Below, one piece after another: positions 8,640 to 17,554 of a DNA stretch of 64,000 nucleotides (within the stretch, counting starts at the first letter, position 1; each line of letters starts with the position of its first letter). Source of the DNA: JBEVJK01 sp963791325 (GTDB lineage Bacteria > Pseudomonadota > Alphaproteobacteria > Rhizobiales > Rhizobiaceae); assembly GCA_963791325.1 (NCBI GenBank), contig CAWBRU010000019.1, positions 1-64,000 on the forward strand. The letters run 5' to 3'. A program made the position numbers and the translations under genes. The notes under the pieces were generated by a model that saw only the letters and a list, made by a program, of their open reading frames with translations, was not told the origin of the DNA and made no database searches.

Positions 8640-8954
8640 TCAGCCCCGGAGACCGCGTCGCGCGCGCTGGTCGAGGAGCAAGGCCAGCGCGCTGACCGCC
8701 GCGCCAACCCAGAGAACAGTCTCGGAATAGCGCTTGATCCCGAGGAAATGCGCTTTGCCGCAAAGCGCCATGGCGAGCGAGCAGCGATCGGACGTGTAGA
8801 GCAGGCAGCTCAGCGTACTTTCGGCCGTGATCCCGGTAGTGCCGATCACCTGCGCATAGACCACAGCCCACCAGGCGACCGCTATGCCGACCAGTGCAAG
8901 CCCGGCGCCCGCGGCGGCGCGCAGCAGTACGGGGCCCCCGACCCTCTCATTCAT
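8640..8954 (-). CDS. Small two-helix membrane protein at the end of the Ssu-like operon
   Basis: The ATG at 8954 overlaps the TGA of the ATPase gene (ATGA), so the two are translationally coupled. The 104-residue product has two predicted membrane helices, at about residues 10-34 (GLALVGIAVAWWAVVYAQV) and 80-95 (TVLWVGAAVSALALLL). Between them is a loop with three cysteines (SCLLYTSDRC, ALCGK). It ends with a basic tail. It starts exactly where the last transporter subunit ends and uses no base of its own before its start. I do not recognise the family; an accessory subunit of the importer is the simplest guess. Confidence 0.6.
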   Translation of the reverse strand: MNERVGGPVLLRAAAGAGLALVGIAVAWWAVVYAQVIGTTGITAESTLSCLLYTSDRCSLAMALCGKAHFLGIKRYSETVLWVGAAVSALALLLDQRARRGLRG

Positions 8955-9734
8955 CCGCCGAATCCCATGGTGTTCAGGATTTGCCGGCGCAGCGACACGA
9001 TCCGCGGATCGTCGCGCCGGCGCGGGTAAGGCAGATCGACGTCGATCTCGGAACGGATGCGCGCCGGCCGCTCCGACAGCACGATCACCCGCTGGCACAA
9101 AAGCAATGCTTCCTCGACGTCATGGGTGACGAGCAGGACCGTGTAGCGGGTCTTCCGCCACAGCCCGATCAACTCCTGCTGCATGGAGAGCCGCGTCAGC
9201 GAGTTCGAGCCGGCCGAGCGGCTCGTCGAGAAGCAGCAGTCCGGGGTCGTTGACCAGGGCGCGGGCGAGCGCGGCGCGCTGCGCCATGCCGCCGGAAAGC
9301 TGGTGCGGAAAGGCCGTGGCGAAACCTCGAGCCCGACCAGGTGCAATGCGTCGTCGATCCGCTGCTGGCTGCTCGCCAGGATATGCCGGGCCTGCGGGCC
9401 GACGGCGACATTGTCGCGAACGGTCGCCAGGGAAACAGCGTCGGATCCTGGAAGACCAGCATGCGCGACGGATCCGGCCGCTCGACCCGCCCGGATCGGC
9501 GAGGACCTCGCCCCGGCTTGGCCGCTCCAGCCCCGCCGCCAAGCGCAGCAAGGTGGACTTGCCGCAGCCGGACGGGCCGAGCAGGGCGACGAACTCGCCC
9601 GGCGCGATCGCAAGATCGATCCCCGCCAGCACCGCCAGCTCCTGCCCGCCGAGCTCGTATTGATGTGAGACGCCGCGGAACTCGAGCGCCACCCCGGCTA
9701 TAGCGGGCACGAAGACAGGCGCGGCCGCTACCAT
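8951..9734 (-). pseudogene. ssuB: Sulfonate-type ABC transporter ATP-binding protein, frameshifted
   Basis: The reading frame starts at the ATG at 9734, overlapping the permease stop, and ends at 8951. Pieces in three frames reconstruct a 260-residue SsuB/TauB-type ATPase. They are Walker A GPSGCGKST, the Q-loop region MLVFQDPTLFPW, the signature LSGGMAQRAALARALV, Walker B LLLLDEP, the switch histidine LLVTHDVEEALLL and the C-terminal IVSLRRQILNT. At least four single-base indels are needed, near 9496, 9434, 9325 and 9205; the last is an extra base after a CTCGA. All catalytic motifs survive, so this is either a working gene with consensus errors or a very young pseudogene. Confidence 0.75.
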
Positions 9735-10726
9735 TCGACCACACCCTTCTGCCAGGCGAGCAGCCGGTCGCGGACCACGAACAGCAGCTTGACCAGTCCC
9801 GAGCACAGCAGCGCCATGATGATCAGCGTCGCGTAGACGTTGGCGTAGGCGGAATAGGCGGTCTGGAACTGGAGGTACCAGCCGAGCCCGTATTTGGCGC
9901 CGAGCATCTCGGCCACGACCAGGACGGCGAACGAATAGTAGAGGCCCATGAACAGGCCGACGAAGACGTGCGGCAGCGCCGCCGGAATGGCGATGCGCAG
10001 CACGAGATAGCGGTTGTCGGCGCCGAGCGTTCGCGCGACGTCGTAGAAGGAGCGGTTGACGCCGTGAACGCCGGACGCCGTGAGGATGGCGACCGGAATC
10101 CCGGAGGCCAGCGCGACGATGAAGATGCTGGCCTGGAAGGTGGTCGGAAACAGGAAGAACGTCGCCGGGATCCAGGCGCTTGCCGGCACCGGTCCGATCA
10201 GCTTGAGCAGCGGCATGCCCCAATAGGCGAACGACTTCGACCAGCCGAGCGCCACGCCGCCGCAGAACCCGACGATGATGCCTGCCGAAAAGCCGATCGA
10301 CCACAGTCGCAGTATAGGCGATGCAGATCAGCAGCCGCTGCCAGTCGACGACATAGACGTGGAGCAGGCCATGCGGCGGCGAGAAGAACGGCTTCGGCAG
10401 CCAGCCGAGCTTGGCGGTGACAAGTTCCCAGAGCGCCAGCCAGACGCCGATCGCGATGAGCCAGGGGCCGTAGTGGACCAGGCCGTCGGCCGGACCGCGC
10501 CGCAGGCGGTCGGCAAGGAATGCCAGGCGCCAGCAGCAGCAGCGCCGCGACGGCCAGCAGCGCGGCGAAGAGATCGCGGCTGCCCCACGGAACGACGTCG
10601 GGCAGCCGACGGTGACCACCGCCGCCGCGCCCAGGTCGCCGCGGCGGCAAGGCCCTGCCACCAGATCTGGCGGGACGCCGCCGCAGCGATCCGCCAGCGC
10701 TGTCGGCGCGCACGCAAGCTGCTCAT
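9728..10726 (-). pseudogene. ssuC: Sulfonate-type ABC transporter permease, frameshifted
   Basis: The last third, from about 10310 down, is a clean frame. It contains ALGWSKSFAYWGMP, the EAA-loop-like DVARTLGADNRYLVLRIAIP and the closing LLAWQKGVVEW, typical of SsuC/TauC membrane subunits. Upstream the frame changes at least three times back to the ATG at 10726. Segments such as WLIAIGVWLALWELVTAKLG and WLPKPFFSPP are clearly the N-terminal half of the same family. The stop overlaps the ATPase start by seven bases. The reconstructed length of about 330 residues is somewhat longer than E. coli SsuC (263) because of an N-terminal extension of uncertain reading. Confidence 0.7.
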
Positions 10727-10737
10727 CCCGCCGAGCC

Positions 10738-11768
10738 TCAGGCGAGGATGTCGACCGTGACGCGCTCCGCGAGCTCGGCGGGATCGGTCGTCGGATCGAG
10801 CACCTTGATCAGCGTCAGATCGTCGGCGGCGATGCTTCACCTGCTCTTCGAGCTGCTTGCCGATCGGATGGTTGTGCAGCACCCAGGACGACGACCTGCT
10901 CGTTGATGTCGGCGACCGGAAAGCCCGGGTTGAGGTTCTCGACAAACCACTTCGCCACCTCGTCGGGATGGTTGGCGGTGTATTCGTGAATCTCGATATT
11001 CGCCTCGGCCAGCCGGCGCAGCGCATCCTTGTTGGCGTCGAGGAAGCTCGATTGACGCCGAGCACGCAGCAGATATGGCCCTCGAAGACGCCGGTCTGGG
11101 TGTTGGCGATCTCGATGAGGTCGAACTTCTTCTTGAGCGAGTAGGCCCAGGGATCGAGATGCGCCGAGAGCGTCGGCGTCGCCGCGCGCCACCGTTTCGC
11201 CGACGAGATCGAACGGCACGTTCGTCCAGGTCACGTCGCGCTCGGGATCGAGCCCGGCCTTGGCCAGCGCCACCTGGAAGGAGTGCTTGGGCGGGCTGGC
11301 GACATCGTAGGAGACGATCGTCTTGCCCTTGAGGCCTTCGAGCGTCGTTGACGCCCGAGGCCTTCGACGCCAGCAGCCGCTGTGCAGCCGCCATGCGAGC
11401 CGACGAACAGCTTGACGTCGAGGCCCTGCTCGAGCGGCTTGACCCAGTCGTCGAGCAGGCCGGCGCCGGCGTCGGTCTTGTTGGTGGCGATCGACTGGAT
11501 CAGCGTCTGGCCGCTGGCGCCCTGGTAGAACAGTTCGACGTCGAGATCGTGCTTCGCGTAGATGCCCTTGGCCACGCGCAAAGGCGACCGGCGAGTGGCA
11601 GGCGGCGAACTCCGTCCAGGAGAGCCGGATCTTGGTCGGGTTGCCGGCGATGGCATAGCTCGTCGGCCCGGCCAGCCAGCCGGCCGCCGCCGCGCCGACG
11701 CCGAGCGCGCCGGCGGCGCGCAGCATCTTGCGGCGCGAAATGGCGCCCGGTTTCGGGGCTGTCGTCAT
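10738..11768 (-). pseudogene. ssuA: Sulfonate-type ABC transporter substrate-binding protein, frameshifted
   Basis: The ATG at 11768 begins with a twin-arginine type signal (SRRKMLRAAGALGVGAAAAG), which is unusual for SsuA-like proteins but common in rhizobia. The mature protein can be followed across frame changes: KIRLSWTEFAACHSPV, YAKHDLDVELFYQGASGQT, GLKGKTIVSYDVASPPKHS, FLDANKDALRRLAE and AELAERVTVDILA, stopping at 10738. About five to six indels are needed. The family is NMT1/OpuAC-like, binding sulfonates, nitrates or related compounds, so the ligand is uncertain. Position between the sulfhydrylase and permease genes supports an organosulfur ligand. Confidence 0.7.
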
Positions 11769-11814
11769 TCAAATGCGGGAGGCTCACTTTCGTTCTCCGT
11801 CACGCGTGCGATGA

Positions 11815-13157
11815 TCAGGCGGGCTGAGGCTCCGCCGCCTGCAGCGACGGCACGTCGACCGCCTGGTCGAGCGCCTGCGCAAGATCGTCGGATGATGTCG
11901 TCGGGATGCTCGATGCCGATCGACAGCCGCACATAGCCGGGCGTCACGCCGGTCGCGAGCTGCTCCTCGGGCGACAGTTGCGAATGCGTCGTCGTCGACG
12001 GATGGATGGCGAGCGAGCGCGCGTCGCCGATATTGGCGACGTGGTAGAGGAGCTTGCAGCGCGTCGATGAAGCGACCGGCCGGCCTCGCCGCCGTCCTTC
12101 AGCTCGAAGCCGACCAGCGCGCCATAGCCGCCGTTCTTGAAATAGGCGTCGGCGCGGCGCTTGTCCTCGCCCGCCTGGAAGCGCGGGAAGATGACGTCGG
12201 CCACCTTGGGATGGCCGCGCAGGAATTCGGCGACCTTGATCGCGTTCTCGTTGTGCTGGCGGATGCGCAGCGGCAGCGTCTCCAGACCCTGCAGGAACTG
12301 GAAGGCGTTGAACGGGCTGATCGCCGCGCCGACGTCGCGCAGCAGCACGGTCGGATGCGCAGGACATAGGCGATCGGGCCGAGCGGCTTGGCGGCCTCCA
12401 TCCAGATCTTGCCGTGATAGCTCGGTCCGGCTGGTTGAGCGTCGGGAAGCGCTCGGCATGCTCTCCCAGGGGAAATTGCCGCCGTCGATGATGAGCGCCG
12501 CCGATCGACGTGCCATGGCCGCCGATATACTTGGTGGCGGAATAGACGACGACCGCCGCACCGTGGTCGAGCGGCCGGATGATCAGCGGAGCTGCGGTGT
12601 TGTCGACGATCAGCGGCACGCCGAGCGAGCGGCCGATGTCGGCGACCTCCCTGATCGGGAAGACGTGCAGCTTCGGATTGGGCAGCGATCTCCGCGTAGT
12701 AGGCGCGGGTCCGCTCGTCGGTGGCGCGCCGGAAATTCTCCGGGTCGCCGGATCGACGAAGCGGACTTCGACGCCGAAATGCTTCAGCGTCGCGGCGAAC
12801 AGCGCCCAGGTGCCGCCATAGAGGTCGGTCGACGAGACGATGTTGTCGCCGGCCCCGGCGAGGTTGAGCACCGAATAGGCCGAGGCCGCCTGGCCCGATG
12901 ACAACGCCAGCGCGGCCGCGCCGCCCTCGAGCGCAGCGATGCGCGTCTCGAAGGCGTCCTGGGTCGGATTCGAGACGCGGGTGTAGATGTGGCCGATCTC
13001 GTCCAGCGCGAACAGCCGGTCGGCGTGCGTCGGTGTCCTGGAACTGGTAGGACGTCGTCTGGTAGATCGGCACCGCGACGGCGCCGGTCGCCGGATCGGC
13101 GCGCTAGCTGCCGCCATGCAGGGCCAGCGTCTCGGGCGCGAGATGTTCGAGCGTCAT
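11815..13157 (-). pseudogene. metY: O-acetylhomoserine sulfhydrylase-type PLP enzyme, frameshifted
   Basis: Starting at the ATG at 13157 (MTLEHLAPETLALHGG) the frame meets an in-frame TAG at 13104-13106, where family members read HGG-Q-YRADP. It resumes as PIYQTTSYQFQDTD, and after an inserted base near 13027 continues as ADRLFALDEIGHIYTRV. The PLP lysine is in VVYSATKYIGGHG. SQLSPEEQLATGVTPGYVRLS is the usual C-terminal signature, and the frame ends as SLQAAEPQPA at 11815. About eight indels are needed. The enzyme makes homocysteine from O-acetylhomoserine and sulfide, a fitting outlet for sulfite or sulfide released from sulfonates. It lies between an oxygenase and the importer genes. Confidence 0.75.
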
Positions 13158-13168
13158 GGCGAGTCTCC

Positions 13169-14240
13169 TCAAGCTGCAGGCGACAGGGCTGGCTCGCGCG
13201 GCCCTGCGCTGTGCCAGCAGGTCGGCGTGATGGCGCTGGGCCACGTCGGGATGCGAGCGCAGCCGGCTCTTGAGGGCGTTCTGGCCGACCTTGCGGAACA
13301 GCGGATTGTGCGGGATCGCGGGTCACTCCGCGCGCTTCGGCCTTGAGCTCCGGCCGGTAAGGTCGAGGAGCGGCACATCGGCGTCGAATTGCGCGCCGAG
13401 GAAGAACGCGACCGACAGTCGGTCGCGTGCCGGCCGGCGGCGTCACCACGCGGTGCACCGTCGCCCGGAGATAGCCGTCGGAGGCCATTTCGAGGATCTC
13501 GCCGATGTTGACGACGAAGCGTCCCCGGCCTCGGCTCGGCCTCGATCCAGCCGGTCTTCGGTCTCGACCTCGAGGCCCTTCTGGCTCTCCTGGAGCAGAA
13601 GGGTGAGGAAGCCCGCTGTCCTTGTGGGCGCCGACGCCCTGGTCGCTTTCGGTCGCCTCGCGGCCCGGGTAGCGAATGATCTTGATGAGCTGATTGCGGC
13701 TCCCCCGGTAGATCGGCTCGAAGACGTTCTCGTCCTGCTCGAGCGCCAGCGGCGAAAGCGCGCAGCAGCCGTCCGGCCAGTGCCGTTGAGCTCGGACTGC
13801 CAGCGCGAGCAGTGTCGGCTTGAGTTCCGGCAGCGCGCCGGGCCATTGGTTCGGGCCCTGCAGGCGCGTCCACGCCGGCAGCTCGCGTCGCCGAATGGCA
13901 GCGCTTCGCGCTCCGGTCCGATGTCGACCTGCTCGCGCCAGTCGCGCTGGCCGCGGGTCAGCTCCTGTCCGGCGCGGTTGTAGCCGCGGAAATGCGGCGA
14001 GTTCACCATTTCGATGGCGAGCTTGTCAGCGTCCGGCAGGGCAAAGAAGCGACGGGAGACCGCGAGCACGGAATCGATCAAGCCTTGGTCGATCCCATGA
14101 CCCTCGAGATAGAAGAAGCCCACCGTGCTCGCGACCTGCCTGAGCTCGGCCAGAAACGTCGAACTCCGGGCCGGAACGGCCGCAAAGTGCGAAAAATCGA
14201 GAACCGGGAGATGCTTTGGAAGATCTTCTGCCACGGCCAA
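13169..14240 (-). pseudogene. Second Fe(II)/2-oxoglutarate oxygenase, frameshifted paralogue
   Basis: The first 120 codons from the ATG at 14240 are clean (PKHLPVLDFSHF, STVGFFYLEGHGID, MVNSPHFRGYNRAGQE). They are closely related to the oxygenase at 7618-8631. Further down, GVGAHKDSG keeps the first His-x-Asp iron ligands and GYLRATVHRVVTPPAG the last histidine, but in different frames. The C-terminal NPLFRKVGQNALKSRL also matches the paralogue. At least six indels are needed, and the best end is the TGA at 13169-13171, just before the sulfhydrylase. This is the first gene of the operon, and a sulfur-type operator lies 133 bp upstream. The substrate is unknown. Confidence 0.7.
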
Positions 14241-14372
14241 ATCAACCCTCTCAATTGTTCCGAAAAGGCTGGCATGGAGGCGCGGCCGGAGAAAGAAATT
14301 GCCACCCGCCGGACGGGCCGGGAGAGGAAACTGCGGACTGTTTTCGTCGCCGCGGGGACAAACACGTTCTAG

Positions 14373-14389
14373 TCTATAAACTTAGTGGA
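14373..14389 (+). promoter_or_regulatory. Putative sulfur-regulon operator, copy A
   Basis: TCTATAAACTTAGTGGA is a 17-bp imperfect palindrome. It matches TCTAYMARATTAGTAGA, seen on the minus strand at 19493-19509 and 23520-23536, at all but two positions. It lies in the 420-bp gap between the oxygenase-sulfhydrylase-Ssu operon (minus, start 14240) and the FMN reductase (plus, start 14661). It could therefore control both. The rest of the gap shows no gene and no other clear signal. Confidence 0.55.
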
Positions 14390-14660
14390 ATAGCGGGTCG
14401 GCGCTGGCCGGCACCTGCGGCTGCTGCCGCGTCCGCCGCGCGAGGAGTGGCAGCGCGGACGAACCGCCGCTGCTTGCCTCGACCTTCAAGGTGGGCCCTT
14501 GGCCGCCCCGGTCGGGCATGTCTCGAGCGGCGGGACCCGGCGATGGCAAGCGCAAGGCCGTTCGACGCCTAGAGAAGCAACCCGATGCTCCGCCAGGGGC
14601 CAAAATTGGCATGATCGTTCCAGCGTTCAGGCAAAGCTCCACTATCCTTGTGGAAACGCC

Positions 14661-15263
14661 ATGGAGACTGCCGTGACCGATCCCCGACCGCACCTCGTCG
14701 CCATCGCCGGCAGCGTTCGTCGCCCCTCGCGCTCGCGTTCGTTGGCGGAGGCGATCGCGGCGGCGACGCTGAACCGTCTCGACGCGCGCCTGACCGTTTA
14801 CGATCTGATCGACATCGGCCCGGGGCTTGGCGCAGCGTTCGTCCGGTCCGAGCTTTCGGAAGGGCCGCTGCAAGCCGTCGAGGCGGTCGAGCAGGCCGAT
14901 GCGGTCATTGCCGTCTCACCGGTCTACAAGGGCTCCTACACCGGCCTATTCAAGCACCTGTTCGATTTCGTGACGCCGGAGAGCCTGCTCAACAAGCCGG
15001 TGCTGATCGGCGCAACGGGCGGCGGCCACCGGCACGGACTGGTCGTCGAGCACCAGATGCGGCCCCTCTTCGGCTTCTTCTCGGCGCTTACCGTGCCGAC
15101 GTCGGTCTATGCCAGCGACGGCGAGTTCGCCGACGGAATGCCTGCGGATCCCGCCCTCCTCGACCGGATCGAGCAGGCCAGCGCCCAGCTTGCCTTGTTG
15201 CTCCGGAGCCGACAGCGGCCGGTGGCTGCCAGATCGGTCAAGCTCGCTGCGAGCGCAGCCTGA
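14661..15263 (+). CDS. ssuE: NADPH-dependent FMN reductase, SsuE/MsuE type
   Basis: The 200-residue flavodoxin-like protein has the FMN phosphate loop IAGSVRRPSRSRSLAEAI, the SPVYKGSYTGLFKHLFD isoalloxazine-contact segment, and GATGGGHRHGLVVEHQMRPLFGFF. These are characteristic of SsuE/MsuE. It supplies reduced FMN to two-component monooxygenases such as SsuD (21254-22436). The ATG at 14661 is given, but the GTG at 14673 has a better spaced GGAG and would remove only META. The gene is intact, with an operator-like palindrome 272 bp upstream. A flavoprotein gene follows 31 bp downstream, probably co-transcribed. Confidence 0.85.
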   Translation: METAVTDPRPHLVAIAGSVRRPSRSRSLAEAIAAATLNRLDARLTVYDLIDIGPGLGAAFVRSELSEGPLQAVEAVEQADAVIAVSPVYKGSYTGLFKHLFDFVTPESLLNKPVLIGATGGGHRHGLVVEHQMRPLFGFFSALTVPTSVYASDGEFADGMPADPALLDRIEQASAQLALLLRSRQRPVAARSVKLAASAA

Positions 15264-15294
15264 GGATGTCGGATCCCGGCCGAAGGCCTTCCGC

Positions 15295-16629
15295 TTGAGC
15301 GGCACCTTCCCTGCCTCGATCGTGGTCGTTGGCGGCGGCGCCAGCGGCATCATCCTTGCCGCGCATCTCATGCGGCACGACCCGCCGCCGCGGGTCACCG
15401 TCATCGAGAGGCGCCCGGTTCTCGGCCAGGGGATCGCCTATTCGACGCCGTTGCCCGAGCACGTGCTCAACGTCGGCGCATTCGGCATGAGCGCTCTCGC
15501 CGACGAGCCGCGGCATTTCGTCGATTGGCTGGAGGCGCGGAGCTTGGCCGATCCGCATGGCGCACCCTTCTATGCGCCGCGTTACCTCTATGGCCGGTAT
15601 CTGAACGATTTGTCGCAAGAGCTGCGCGGCCGCGGCCTCACGGTCCTCTCCGGCGAGATCGTCGGCCTGAGCGAAACGCTCGCCGGCGTCGAGGCGCGTT
15701 TGGCCGATGGGCTAAGCGCCGTCGGCCAGATCTGCGTCCTCGCCACCGGCCACAGCGAGCAGCCCGCTGCAGAACTCGCGCCAGCCATGCGCATCGGTTC
15801 GGCTGCCGACGGCTTTCTCGATCCAGATGCCCGCGTGCTGATCCTGGGCACCGGCCTGTCGATGGTCGACGCCCTGCTCACCCTCGACCATCGCGGCCAT
15901 CGCGGCGAGGTGATTGCGCTGTCGCGGCGCGGGCTTTTGCCGATGCCGCACCGCGTCGGGCATCCATTCCGTCTGGACGTGGCCGATATCCCGCTCGGGA
16001 CCAGCCTCCACTACTTCGTCCACTGGTTCCGAGATTTCGTTCGCTCGACAGAAGCCGAGGGTGGCAATTGGCGGGACGCGGTCGATGGACTGAGACCCTA
16101 CAACCAGTTGATCTGGCAGAACTGGACCGCCTCCTCGAAGCGACGCTTTCTCGAGCTGACCAAGGCCTGGTGGGACATCCACCGCCATCGCATGGCGCCG
16201 GAGATCCACGCGCGGGTCACTGCCGCGCTCGCGACCGGCCGGCTGCGGCTGGTGGCCGGCCGCGTCGATCGCATCGGCCGTGATGACGGCCACTACGACG
16301 CCGAGATCCTCCATCGCGCCAGCCATGCGCAGGAGCGGCTCTCGGTGGCGCGCGTCTACGGCTGCACCGGGATCGCCAAGAATGTCGCCGAAAGCTCCAA
16401 CCCGGTGGTGCGTGCGCTGATCGCGGGCGGTCTCGGCCGTCCCGACCCGCTCGGTATCGGTCTCGACGTGACACCCGGATGCCATGTGATCGGTCGCGGT
16501 GGCGAGGTCTCGCAACGCCTGTTTGCCGTCGGTCCCCTCACCCGCGGCACCTTCTTCGAAATCGAGGCCATTCCCGACATCCGCGCACAGTGCAAGGGAC
16601 TGGCAAGCGCCTTGCTTCCCTCAGACTAG
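15295..16629 (+). CDS. FAD/NAD(P)-binding protein (COG4529 family)
   Basis: The roughly 444-residue protein starts with a dinucleotide fold, SIVVVGGGASGIILAAHLM, followed by VLGQGIAYSTPLPEHVLNV, typical of the NAD_binding_9 family (YdhS/COG4529). A second nucleotide-binding loop, VLILGTGLSMVDALLTL, lies near residue 180. The start is uncertain. TTG at 15295 is the first in-frame start and has AAGG upstream. The ATG at 15266, just after the ssuE stop, would need a frameshift but gives a more ordinary start. The activity of the family is poorly known. Coupling to an FMN reductase in a sulfur island suggests a flavin monooxygenase or a reductase partner. Confidence 0.75.
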   Translation: MSGTFPASIVVVGGGASGIILAAHLMRHDPPPRVTVIERRPVLGQGIAYSTPLPEHVLNVGAFGMSALADEPRHFVDWLEARSLADPHGAPFYAPRYLYGRYLNDLSQELRGRGLTVLSGEIVGLSETLAGVEARLADGLSAVGQICVLATGHSEQPAAELAPAMRIGSAADGFLDPDARVLILGTGLSMVDALLTLDHRGHRGEVIALSRRGLLPMPHRVGHPFRLDVADIPLGTSLHYFVHWFRDFVRSTEAEGGNWRDAVDGLRPYNQLIWQNWTASSKRRFLELTKAWWDIHRHRMAPEIHARVTAALATGRLRLVAGRVDRIGRDDGHYDAEILHRASHAQERLSVARVYGCTGIAKNVAESSNPVVRALIAGGLGRPDPLGIGLDVTPGCHVIGRGGEVSQRLFAVGPLTRGTFFEIEAIPDIRAQCKGLASALLPSD

Positions 16630-16711
16630 AAGAACCGCCTCCGCAAGCCTCGATGCGAAGCCCGGGACGCTGCTCGGCGAGACTAGTCATGGGAACTCGC
16701 CCTTCGCGCTG

Positions 16712-17554
16712 CTAGAGTTTGCCCTTCCAGGGAACCAGCCGACGCTCGAGCCATCGCATGCCCGACGATAGAGCGAAGGCCAGAGCCGCAATCACGATCA
16801 GCCCGACGAACACGACATCGGTGGCCAGGAAGTTCGCCGCGGACATGATCATGTAACCGAGCCCGGAGCGCGCAGCGATCAACTCGGCCGCCACCAGGGT
16901 CGACAGGCCCGCACCGATGGCGATGCGGATTCCGGTGAGGATTTCCGGCAACGCCGAGGGCAGCACGATGCTTGTGAAGATCTGCCGGCGGGTCCCGCCC
17001 AGCGAAAGTGCGGCGTTGATGCGCTCGCTCGGAACGGAGCGGACTCCGGCCTGGGCCGAAAAACAGATCGGCGCAAAGGTGGCAAGGGTCAGAAGCAGGA
17101 CCTTCGAGCTCTCCCCGATGCCGAGCCAGATGATGAGCAGCGGCAGGTAGGCGAGCGGCGGCAATCCCCAGTAGAGGTCGATCGGCACCGTCAAGACGCC
17201 TCGCATCCACCTGTTGAGGCCCATGGCCAGGCCGAGCGGGATGCCGACGAGAATGGCGATGGCGAGCGCCAGGCCGATCCGCCCCAGGCTGGAACCGAGA
17301 TGGGTGAGCAAGGTGCCTTCGGCGTAGCCGTCCCTGGCCACGGCCTGAAACTGCAGGGCGACCTCGGCCGGCGACGGCAGAAACAGCGGCGAGGCCCAGC
17401 CGAAGTGAGTGGCCGCGAACCACAGCGCGACCAGGACCGCCAGCGTGACGAGGCTGATCAGCACGGTGCCTTGTGTCGCCGACTTCGAAGCACGGCTCGG
17501 CGCGCTGCTGACCGTCGGGGCAAGTTCAAGCGGCAATTCGGCTGAAAGGCTCAT
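16712..17554 (-). CDS. tauC: Taurine-type ABC transporter permease
   Basis: The 280-residue inner-membrane subunit has six hydrophobic segments after a 30-residue cytoplasmic N-terminus. The EAA loop reads AALSLGGTRRQIFTSIVLP near residue 185. The ATG at 17554 overlaps the ATPase stop (ATGA), so the two are coupled. It forms the channel for the adjacent TauA-like binding protein. All three genes of this operon are intact, unlike the two flanking Ssu operons. No TauD dioxygenase gene is nearby. Confidence 0.85.
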   Translation of the reverse strand: MSLSAELPLELAPTVSSAPSRASKSATQGTVLISLVTLAVLVALWFAATHFGWASPLFLPSPAEVALQFQAVARDGYAEGTLLTHLGSSLGRIGLALAIAILVGIPLGLAMGLNRWMRGVLTVPIDLYWGLPPLAYLPLLIIWLGIGESSKVLLLTLATFAPICFSAQAGVRSVPSERINAALSLGGTRRQIFTSIVLPSALPEILTGIRIAIGAGLSTLVAAELIAARSGLGYMIMSAANFLATDVVFVGLIVIAALAFALSSGMRWLERRLVPWKGKL

